Source: an uncultured Clostridia bacterium (lineage in GTDB: Bacteria; Bacillota_A; Clostridia; Christensenellales; Aristaeellaceae). Taken from it: a stretch of DNA of 6,465 bases. The number at the start of each line of letters is the position of its first letter. Within the stretch, counting starts at the first letter, position 1. The stretch lies in contig CAMVBO010000105.1 in assembly GCA_947165745.1 (NCBI GenBank), forward strand, positions 1-6,465, in the 5' to 3' direction. A model generated the notes under the pieces. That model was given only the letters and a program-made list of their open reading frames with translations, searched no databases and was not told the DNA's origin. Shown here piece after piece: positions 1 to 5,028 of the stretch. Both the position numbers and the translations under genes were made by a program.

Positions 1-52
1 GGGATTGGGGATTGGGGATTGGGGATTGGGCCCAATCCCCAATCCCCAATCC
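1..52. repeat. GGGGATT tandem repeat forming a perfect 44-base palindrome
   Basis: The left part is a 7-base GGGGATT unit repeated about four times. It then turns into its own reverse complement at a central GGGCCC (28-33), so bases 9-52 are a perfect inverted repeat with 22-base arms. The G-rich arm has five runs of three or four G and could in principle form a G-quadruplex. Recognisable rhodanese sequence begins exactly where the palindrome ends, at about base 52. I infer either a contig-end artefact (chimeric or fold-back assembly) or a genuine repeat or hairpin inserted in the gene. The window alone cannot decide. Confidence 0.85.
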
Positions 53-411
53 ACATCCCCGGCGCGATCAACATCGACAATGAGGACATCGGAACGGACG
101 CGCTTACGGAGCTGCCGGACAAGGACCAGCTGATCCTGGTCTACTGCCGCAGCGGGCGGCGCAGCAAGGAGGCCGCGGAGAAGCTGGCCGCGCTGGGATA
201 TACCCAGGTCGTGGAGTTCGGCGGCATCCTGACATGGCCGGGCGAGGTCGTCTCCACCGCGGAGGAGGAGCTCAGGCTGGACGATCCCTTTGAGGCGCAT
301 GAATACGGCGACCCGGAGGACTTTTACGAGGACTGGGGAGACAACTTCGACGACTACGAAGAAGCGGAAGAATATTACTACGAGCATGGCGGCTGGGCTG
401 GTGAGCCGTGA
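1..411 (+). CDS. Rhodanese-like sulfurtransferase domain protein, 5'-partial
   Basis: This is a single-domain rhodanese, a family that moves sulfane sulfur through a persulfide on a loop cysteine. The reading frame is open to the left edge. The typical H-I-P-G-A-I-N strand starts at base 52, and the active-site loop C-R-S-G-R-R-S has its cysteine codon at 145-147, followed by the usual helix and a G-G-I-x-x-W-P-G segment. The bases before 52 translate only the palindromic repeat, so the true N-terminus (normally about 25-35 residues before HIPG) is missing or replaced. A TTG at 19 could be called as a start but lies in the repeat and has no ribosome binding site. The last 35 or so residues form an unusual tail rich in Asp, Glu and Tyr, beyond the normal domain. 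The catalytic loop looks intact. The sulfur acceptor is unknown. A small protein gene follows 9 bases downstream and is probably cotranscribed. Confidence 0.85.
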   Translation, partial: GIGDWGLGIGPNPQSPIHIPGAINIDNEDIGTDALTELPDKDQLILVYCRSGRRSKEAAEKLAALGYTQVVEFGGILTWPGEVVSTAEEELRLDDPFEAHEYGDPEDFYEDWGDNFDDYEEAEEYYYEHGGWAGEP

Positions 412-420
412 GGTTGGCGT

Positions 421-657
421 ATGAAGAGCATATTGATTGCCGATACCACCCGCGCGGAGCGGGAGCGGATCGTCGCGGAATCCATCGGCAACATCGACGG
501 GACCTGTGACGGCTGCAGCCCCGGCCTCATCGAAATGTACCGGGATTACATTGAGGGCCGCAAGGAACTGCGGGAGGTCAACATGGAGTTCCGGGCGCGA
601 TATATGTATGGCGCTGCGGGTCCGGACAAGGGCGGCTGTGATTTCGCGGAGAGATAG
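421..657 (+). CDS. Small conserved-type cysteine-containing protein of unknown function (78 aa)
   Basis: The gene starts at an ATG 9 bases after the rhodanese stop, with a TGAGG ribosome binding site (409-413) that overlaps that stop, so the two are probably translated from one message. The protein begins M-K-S-I-L-I-A-D-T-T-R-x-E-R. Near residues 29-34 it has a C-D-G-C-S-P motif, then G-L-I-E-M-Y and an acidic/basic helix (E-G-R-K-E-L-R-E), and ends with another cysteine in G-G-C-D-F. There is no signal peptide or membrane segment, so it is probably cytoplasmic. From memory, similar proteins of about 80 residues occur in Clostridia and are sometimes labelled 'purine biosynthesis protein PurH'. 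That label cannot be right for a protein this short, since real PurH is about 500 residues. The C-x-x-C could bind metal or accept sulfur, but this is only a guess from the motif and the rhodanese neighbour. Confidence 0.75.
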   Translation: MKSILIADTTRAERERIVAESIGNIDGTCDGCSPGLIEMYRDYIEGRKELREVNMEFRARYMYGAAGPDKGGCDFAER

Positions 658-662
658 CACAT

Positions 663-684
663 CGCCACGCGATTGACCGTGGCG
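663..684 (+). terminator. Weak stem-loop after the rhodanese/small-protein pair
   Basis: Arms CGCCACG (663-669) and CGTGGCG (678-684) pair perfectly as seven base pairs around an 8-base loop, just 5 bases past the stop of the upstream gene. Only GGG and three T follow, so if it acts as an intrinsic terminator it is a poor one. Confidence 0.35.
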
Positions 685-689
685 GGGTT

Positions 690-1240
690 TCAGCCGTCAT
701 ACCGCCCGGCAAAGGCGATCGCCGCGAAAAGAATAGAGCAACATATGGGATTGCCCAAAGCGTCTACAGCGGCGTGAATCTTGGTGCTTCTGCCACCACG
801 GCTCACTCCAATGCACCGATTAACCTGGGTTTTCGCCCAGACAGCGTCCGGCTTTTGGCTGGAGGTTTCTACGACATCAGCGGGGTTTGAGAGCCCCCTC
901 TCTCGGCACCGGCGCTTGCCTTGTGTGCCTTGATGTAGGTGCTGTCTATGCTGATGTCCTGCAGGTCGGCGTCCTCGCCAAGTTCATGGAAGATCTTCTC
1001 GATCAGGCCGCTTTCCGACCACTCCTTGAACCGCTTGTACACCGTCTGCCACGGGCCGTACCGCTCCGGTAGGTCGCGCCAAGCCGCCCCGCTTCGAGCG
1101 ATCCAGAAGATGCCGTTCAGCATCTCCCTGGGTTCACGCCTCGGACGTCCCTTGTCGCCCATCTGCCGTTCCGGAAAATAGGTCTGCAGCCGCTCCCATT
1201 CGGCGTCTGTCAGTTCGTACCGTCGAATTATTCGCTTCAT
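690..1240 (-). pseudogene. IS5-family transposase, frame-split and C-terminally truncated
   Basis: The start is the ATG at 1238-1240 (protein begins M-K-R-I-I-R-R-Y-E-L-T), set by GAGGTGA at 1246-1252 with 5 bases of spacing; the longer upstream frame is not needed. The first frame encodes the N-terminal domain typical of IS5 orfA (W-I-x-R-S-G-A-A-W-R-D-L-P, then G-P-W-Q-T-V-Y-K-R-F) and the first catalytic aspartate in S-I-D-S-T-Y, and stops at 869-871. Similarity continues in the -1 frame: N-P-A-D-V-V-E-T-S-S, then V-S-R-G-G-R-S-T-K-I-H-A and V-D-A-L-G-N-P, ending at about 747. After that the residues look unrelated until a stop at 690-692. A run of five G (894-898) lies where the frames meet and could be a programmed frameshift site, as in relatives. 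The second aspartate and the glutamate of the DDE triad are absent, so the protein cannot transpose DNA. Confidence 0.85.
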
Positions 1241-1358
1241 GTGGCTCACCTCATGGGTTATATTCGACACTGACTGTCTGTTTTCCTTTTGGTTTTCTTT
1301 GCCTAACTGCATATTCCTTCAGCTTTCGCTTGGATTTATGCTTTTGGAAACACACTCT
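745..1358 (-). mobile_element. Truncated IS5-family insertion sequence (IS427/IS1031-like)
   Basis: The remnant holds a two-frame IS5-type transposase on the minus strand, behind an upstream leader of about 115 bases. The probable outer end, read on the minus strand, is AGTGTGTTTCC followed by AAAAGCATAAATCC at about 1333-1357. It abuts CTAA (1356-1359), which fits the YTAR target that several IS5-family elements prefer. No inverted copy of this end is present between 657 and 750, and transposase similarity stops at about 747, so the distal half and right end are lost. The element sits between the small-protein gene and the 3' end of the kinase gene and interrupts neither. The family is clear from the protein; the exact boundary is inferred. 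Confidence 0.7.
1246..1252 (-). promoter_or_regulatory. Ribosome binding site fixing the transposase start
   Basis: The minus strand reads GAGGTGA, 5 bases before the ATG at 1240. This favours that start over the in-frame ATG at 1312, whose extra N-terminal residues do not look like transposase. Confidence 0.7.
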
Positions 1359-1488
1359 AAGGGCTCCCTGCTTTGACCGGATCGCAGCGGCTGCTGCCGG
1401 GGGCGGCGCACCTGCGGTCGTTCCATGCTGTTTATTTGACGGCGGCCGCATTCGGCGCAGAAGTGAGCAGTCCAGCACTTCGATGTCG

Positions 1489-2766
1489 CTACGGCTGCGG
1501 GATCGTCACCCGGACCACGGTTCCGCCCTCTTCGCGGGGCAGGATCTCCAGCCGGCCGCCGCACATCAATTCCAGGCGCTGACGGATGTTGGCCAGGGCG
1601 ATGTGGGGCGCGTCGTCGTTTACGGGCTCATAGCCGGGGCCGTTGTCCGACACGGTGATCACGCTGCCGGAATCCGTCTCGCGGCTTTCGATGGCGATGC
1701 GCAGCGGCTCGGCGTCCGGGTCCATGCCGTGCTTGATGGCGTTTTCCACGATGGGCTGCAGCGTCAGCGGCGGCAGTCGAAAGAGGGTGTGGGGTGTGTC
1801 GTAATCCACGAAGAGCCGATCCTCAAACTGGGCCTGTTCCACGGCCAGGTAGGCGCGGGTGTGCTCCAGCTCCTCGGAAAAGGGAATGGTGTGGTCGCTG
1901 GCAATGGCGGTGAAGTTTTTGCGCAGGTAGGTGTTGAAGTCCATCGTGACCTGCTGGGCCTTCTTGGGGTCCTGGCCACAGAGGTAGTAGATGCTGGTCA
2001 TGGTGTTGTGGATGAAGTGAGGCCGCATCTGCAGCACCGTGATGCTGGCGCGCTGGTGGGCAATTTCCCGCTGTTGGCGCAGATACTGGTCCACCTGGTC
2101 CAGCAGGATGATGGTAAACATCGAAATCGCGCACAGGGAGATGCTGATGATGTTGCTGAAGGCGATGACCAGGATGTCATAAAAGAATATGCGGATGAAC
2201 AGCGTCAACAGCATGGGAAGCGTATAGATCAGAAAGGCGATGAAGTACTTGCGGGACAGCTTGTGCTGCCAGCGAATCAGGTGCACCAGGTTGAGGATGA
2301 GAATCACGACCACAGGGGCCATCAGCAACGAGTGCCAGGGGCCGTGGTAAAAATGATTATCCGGCGTGATATAGTAAAAAGCGCTTGTAAACTGGGCGAT
2401 CACAAGCATCAGGAAATACGCGACCCACAGGGCCAGCGCGCTTCTGAAGAGGGGGTGACGATCCCAGTCTTCCCCGCAGGCATGCAGCAGGTGGATCGTC
2501 GAGATGGGCATCAGCACCGAGACGAGCAGGTATTCAAAACAACTGACGATCTTTTCTGCCAGCACCAGGTTTGGGTCGCGGTAGACGAGCTCGTCCACAA
2601 AGAAGACGCCGATGCACAGCATGAGGATCGCGAAAAAGACGATGAAGTAGCGCCGACTCCACCGATTCATGCCCGGCATGATGGTGGCGCTGACGAGGCC
2701 TGTCGCCATCAGGGTCAACATTGCGCCGCAAATGAAGAAGCCGAGCTGATCTATCCAGTCGCTCAT
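1489..2766 (-). CDS. LytS-type seven-transmembrane sensor histidine kinase
   Basis: This 425-residue inner-membrane kinase should phosphorylate the receiver protein encoded just upstream. Residues 1-222 hold about seven hydrophobic segments (roughly 8-28, 40-60, 72-95, 108-128, 147-163, 174-194, 196-220), with N-H-F-Y-H-G-P at 137-143 in the loop before segment 5. A short linker (D-Q-V-D-Q-Y-L-R-Q-Q-R-E) leads to a His_kinase/HATPase_c module. The phospho-accepting histidine is His250 in Q-M-R-P-H-F-I-H-N, a variant of the usual N-P-H-F-L-F-N. The N box is P-I-V-E-N-A-I-K-H-G (338-347), the G1 box S-D-N-G-P-G-Y (373-379), and the G2-like box A-L-A-N-I-R-Q-R-L follows. All catalytic elements are therefore present. 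Its ATG overlaps the regulator's stop by 4 bases (ATGA), with GGGAGG (2776-2781) 9 bases upstream, so the pair is translationally coupled. The LytS/YehU kinase class is confident. The ligand is unknown. Confidence 0.92.
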   Translation of the reverse strand: MSDWIDQLGFFICGAMLTLMATGLVSATIMPGMNRWSRRYFIVFFAILMLCIGVFFVDELVYRDPNLVLAEKIVSCFEYLLVSVLMPISTIHLLHACGEDWDRHPLFRSALALWVAYFLMLVIAQFTSAFYYITPDNHFYHGPWHSLLMAPVVVILILNLVHLIRWQHKLSRKYFIAFLIYTLPMLLTLFIRIFFYDILVIAFSNIISISLCAISMFTIILLDQVDQYLRQQREIAHQRASITVLQMRPHFIHNTMTSIYYLCGQDPKKAQQVTMDFNTYLRKNFTAIASDHTIPFSEELEHTRAYLAVEQAQFEDRLFVDYDTPHTLFRLPPLTLQPIVENAIKHGMDPDAEPLRIAIESRETDSGSVITVSDNGPGYEPVNDDAPHIALANIRQRLELMCGGRLEILPREEGGTVVRVTIPQP

Positions 2767-3362
2767 GTGCCGTCGCCTCCCGTCCAGAAAGGATGGCGCA
2801 GGTGTTTCAACTGTTCCCGTACCCCCTCGGCCGTGATGGGTTTGAGCATAAAGCCGCTGGCCCCGGTGCCCCAGGCATCGAAGGAATACTCCACATAGGC
2901 GGTCAGGTACACCACGCTGGTGCGGGGGTTGATTTCCAGCAGCGTGCGACAGAGATCCAGCCCGCTCGTCTTGCCCAGCTCAATGTCCAGAAAAGCCAGC
3001 GCTATGGGGTTGGCCCGGGCGTACTCAAGGGCCTCCGACGGGCGGGTGAAGCCGGCGATGGCAGCGCCGGGCAGGACCTCCTCCAGGATGGGCAGGGCGC
3101 CGGACAGGATGATCTTCCGGTCGTCCACCAGGATGACGTTGGGGGAGGTTTCGCTCCCCGCTGTGGCGGAGAGCAGCGTGTTCACGTCCACACAGAGACA
3201 CTGGGCCAGCCGGTAGATCATCGTTGCGTCCGGCAGGCGGCTGCCGTTTTCCCAGCGCGCGACGGTGGACCGGGTGACATACACCCGCTCCGCAAGCTGC
3301 TCCTGGGAGAGATGACGCTCGACGCGCAGCCTTCTCAGCGTCTCCGCAAAATGATTGTTCAT
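2763..3362 (-). CDS. Response regulator with N-terminal XRE helix-turn-helix and C-terminal receiver domain
   Basis: This 199-residue cytoplasmic regulator is the partner of the kinase with which it overlaps. Residues 1-65 are an XRE/Cro-type DNA-binding domain (L-S-Q-E-Q-L-A-E-R-V, then T-R-S-T-V-A-R-W-E-N-G and L-P-D). A linker of about 10 residues leads to a receiver domain with all key residues, numbered from this start: acidic pair Asp80-Asp81 (V-I-L-V-D-D-R-K), phospho-acceptor Asp126 (A-F-L-D-I-E), Thr154 (Y-L-T-A-Y) and Lys174 (M-L-K-P). The order is reversed from most response regulators, where the receiver comes first, and there is no LytTR domain although the kinase is LytS-like. 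I chose the ATG at 3360-3362 because GGAG (3372-3375) lies 9 bases upstream. An in-frame ATG at 3375-3377 would add five residues but has a poor ribosome binding site. It probably controls its own operon or the divergent cyclase gene. Confidence 0.9.
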   Translation of the reverse strand: MNNHFAETLRRLRVERHLSQEQLAERVYVTRSTVARWENGSRLPDATMIYRLAQCLCVDVNTLLSATAGSETSPNVILVDDRKIILSGALPILEEVLPGAAIAGFTRPSEALEYARANPIALAFLDIELGKTSGLDLCRTLLEINPRTSVVYLTAYVEYSFDAWGTGASGFMLKPITAEGVREQLKHLRHPFWTGGDGT

Positions 3363-3391
3363 ACCATAATACTCCATATTTTATTGGCTCT

Positions 3392-3420
3392 ATATTAACC
3401 CAATCCAACTGGAAAAACAA
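3392..3420 (-). promoter_or_regulatory. Candidate sigma-70 promoter for the regulator-kinase operon
   Basis: On the minus strand TTGTTT (3415-3420) and TAATAT (3392-3397) are separated by 17 bases, about 30 bases before the regulator start. Four of six bases match the consensus in each box at best, so it is plausible but unproven. The leader would be short. Confidence 0.4.
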
Positions 3421-3431
3421 GAGGTGTTGGA
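3404..3431. promoter_or_regulatory. Inverted repeat TCCAAC-N16-GTTGGA, candidate operator
   Basis: TCCAAC (3404-3409) and GTTGGA (3426-3431) are perfect 6-base inverted half-sites with centres 22 bases apart, about two helical turns. They bracket the -35 box of the candidate kinase-operon promoter. A dimeric XRE regulator could bind such a site, and the gene for one starts about 40 bases away. Six-base arms can arise by chance, so this is a suggestion only. Confidence 0.3.
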
Positions 3432-3460
3432 AAAAGATTGTGACGAACTGGAACATCCCC

Positions 3461-3490
3461 TTGTAAACGGCGGTTAAGTATTGCTATAAT
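3461..3490 (+). promoter_or_regulatory. Sigma-70 promoter with extended -10 for the diguanylate cyclase gene
   Basis: A perfect TATAAT (3485-3490) preceded by TGC gives an extended -10. TTGTAA (3461-3466) is a 4-of-6 match to the -35 box with an 18-base spacer. Transcription would start near 3497, giving a leader of about 40 bases to the TTG start at 3539. The surrounding region is AT-rich compared with the genes, as expected for a promoter. Confidence 0.7.
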
Positions 3491-3522
3491 TTTGATGGAG
3501 GATTAGTACCGTAAATCATCTG

Positions 3523-3530
3523 AAAGGAGG
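3523..3530 (+). promoter_or_regulatory. Strong ribosome binding site selecting a TTG start
   Basis: AAAGGAGG lies 8 bases before the TTG at 3539-3541. A second TTG follows immediately at 3542, with 11 bases of spacing, so the first is favoured. The nearest in-frame ATG is well inside the first transmembrane segment. Confidence 0.8.
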
Positions 3531-3538
3531 GAATCGGC

Positions 3539-4705
3539 TTGTTGAGTTACTATACCGCGCTCATTGCGCTGTGCTGGATGGCGCTGGGCGTGCTCTGCAT
3601 ACTGGTGTATGAGAACAGCTGGATTCCCAGAGAGGATAAGCGGCTCTTCTATCTGACGTATGTGATCATCGCCCTCTCGGCGCTGGCGGAGTGGACGGGC
3701 ATCCAGCTGAGCGGCAATGCAAGCATCCCGGGCTGGGTGCTGACTGCGGTGAAGTGCGCCGATTATGTGCTCACGCCCATGGCGGGCGGCGCCATCGTCG
3801 CCCAGATGAAGCTGCGCGACCGCTGGTATCGGGCGCTGAATATCGTGCTCATCGTCAACGGCGTGTTCCAGATCGCAGCCGCCTTCTTCGGATGGATGGT
3901 GGTCGTGGACGCCCAGAATCACTATGTCCATGGCCCGCTGTACCTGGTCTACGTGGGCATCTACATGGTGGTAATTGCCCTGACGGGGGCCGAGTTCCTG
4001 TCGTATGGTCGGGCCTATCGGCGGCAGAACCGAACCTCGCTCTATTCCGTGCTGCTGCTGGTGCTCGCAGGCATCGCCATCCAGGAGGTGCTGGGCGTGG
4101 AATACCGCACGGCCTATATCGCGCTGACCATGGGCGCGGTGCTGATGTTCATCCACTATTCCGAGTTCTATCAAATGTCCGCGGACGCGCGCATCCGGAT
4201 GCAGCGCAGCCAGCTGATGAAGGATGCCCTTTCCGGCGTCTTCAGCCGCCATGCCTACATGAAGGCCCTGGAGAAATATGCCGAGCTGGCGGAGGTGCCC
4301 GTGAACTTCGTCGCCTTCACCATCGATATCAACGGCCTGAAGCTGACCAATGACACCATCGGCCACGACGCCGGGGATGAGCTGATCGTCGGCGCCGCCC
4401 GCTGCATCGAGCGAACCATGGGCGAGGTGAACCGCTGCTTCCGCACCGGCGGCGACGAGTTTGTCGTGCTGGGGAATATGGACAAGGGTCAGGCGGACGT
4501 GGCCCTGATTCGCCTGGAGCAGGAGACCAGTGAGTGGACGGGGGACGCGGTGAAGACGCTGAGCCTGGCCGCCGGTTACGCGCTGGCAGAGGACTATCCT
4601 GGGCTTACCGTGGAGGAACTCGTGAAGAAAGCCGACCAGGTGATGTATGCCGCGAAGGCCGAATACTACCGTAACTCCGGCAATGATCGTCGGGGCAGGC
4701 GGTAG
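3539..4705 (+). CDS. Seven-transmembrane diguanylate cyclase (GGDEF domain)
   Basis: The protein should make cyclic-di-GMP from two GTP at the inner face of the membrane. It has 388 residues. Residues 1-210 hold about seven hydrophobic segments (roughly 4-24, 35-52, 66-88, 100-122, 133-153, 166-185, 190-208), with N-H-Y-V-H-G-P at 127-133 just before segment 5, matching the same motif in the divergent kinase. The GGDEF domain starts near residue 228 (K-D-A-L-S-G-V-F-S-R-H-A-Y). It carries Asp263 and Asn265 in T-I-D-I-N-G-L-K, the H-D-A-G-D-E-L segment (276-282), and an intact G-G-D-E-F at 304-308, so it should be active. The usual R-x-x-D inhibitory site before GGDEF reads G-E-V-N, so product inhibition through that site is not expected. 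No EAL or HD-GYP phosphodiesterase domain is attached. Translation starts at TTG behind a strong ribosome binding site and its own extended -10 promoter. The class is confident; the signal sensed is unknown. Confidence 0.93.
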   Translation: MLSYYTALIALCWMALGVLCILVYENSWIPREDKRLFYLTYVIIALSALAEWTGIQLSGNASIPGWVLTAVKCADYVLTPMAGGAIVAQMKLRDRWYRALNIVLIVNGVFQIAAAFFGWMVVVDAQNHYVHGPLYLVYVGIYMVVIALTGAEFLSYGRAYRRQNRTSLYSVLLLVLAGIAIQEVLGVEYRTAYIALTMGAVLMFIHYSEFYQMSADARIRMQRSQLMKDALSGVFSRHAYMKALEKYAELAEVPVNFVAFTIDINGLKLTNDTIGHDAGDELIVGAARCIERTMGEVNRCFRTGGDEFVVLGNMDKGQADVALIRLEQETSEWTGDAVKTLSLAAGYALAEDYPGLTVEELVKKADQVMYAAKAEYYRNSGNDRRGRR

Positions 4706-5028
4706 GCGACCGCGTCAAACGAGGCCAGCCCAAAGCATGAGAACGATCTGGTTCACTGGTGCTGCCCGTGCCGCCCCTTTCGCGGCCGGACAGGAGACCT
4801 TCCCGCAGATCGCTCCAGGCGGCAAGCCCGCGACAGGGATAAACGTGGCGTTCATTCAGAGACAGAGCAACGCCCCTTCACACCTGGCAAAGCGCCGGGG
4901 TGTGAAGGGGCGTTAATGCTGCACCAACGTCTTTAGGGGGCCTGCGGAATGGGGATTTCCCGTGCCGGTGGGCGATTGAGTGCGCCGGGCGGGGCTGATC
5001 CCAATTCCACGGCTTATCCTGAAGGCGC
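4706..5028. other. Intergenic spacer between convergent genes
   Basis: These 323 bases lie between the 3' ends of the cyclase and acyl-CoA synthetase genes. Apart from the hairpin at 4869-4914 I see no gene with a ribosome binding site or recognisable protein, and no tRNA or riboswitch pattern. Open frames here are extensions of frames antisense to or shifted from the flanking genes. Bases 4706-4868 have no structure I can interpret. Confidence 0.6.
4869..4914. terminator. Perfect 16-bp hairpin between convergent genes, probable bidirectional terminator
   Basis: AACGCCCCTTCACACC (4869-4884) pairs perfectly with GGTGTGAAGGGGCGTT (4899-4914) around a 14-base loop that can itself form a small GGC/GCC stem. 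It is placed to stop both the cyclase transcript and the opposing synthetase transcript. Neither side has a real U-tract (the + strand continues AATGC, the minus strand GCTCTG), so termination may be partial, or the hairpin may mainly protect 3' ends. Confidence 0.6.

Noticed and set aside
1..52. CRISPR-like or satellite array
   Set aside because: The unit is only 7 bases with no spacers, and the second half is the reverse complement of the first, so it is a palindrome rather than an array.
714..723. GGCGATCGCC palindrome
   Set aside because: A 10-base GC-rich palindrome is expected by chance in this base composition, and nothing around it suggests a function.
869..1312. Longer N-terminal start for the transposase, adding 24 residues
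   Set aside because: The extra residues do not resemble IS5 transposases, and GAGGTGA sits 5 bases before the internal ATG at 1240.
1330..2898. 522-codon open frame on the + strand
   Set aside because: It lies antisense to the histidine kinase, is rich in His, Gln, Asp and Val as expected for the complement of a GC-rich gene, lacks a ribosome binding site and has no recognisable domain. The minus-strand kinase explains the region.
2793..3398. 201-codon open frame on the + strand
   Set aside because: Antisense to the XRE-receiver regulator, with no domain and no plausible start signal.
3491..3538. Cyclic-di-GMP riboswitch in the leader of the cyclase gene
   Set aside because: The leader after the promoter is only about 40 bases, too short for a known GEMM-type aptamer, and no matching conserved motif was seen.
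3503..4366. 287-codon open frame on the minus strand
   Set aside because: It is antisense to the diguanylate cyclase, covers that gene's promoter, and its composition (His, Gln, Asp rich) is that of an antisense shadow.
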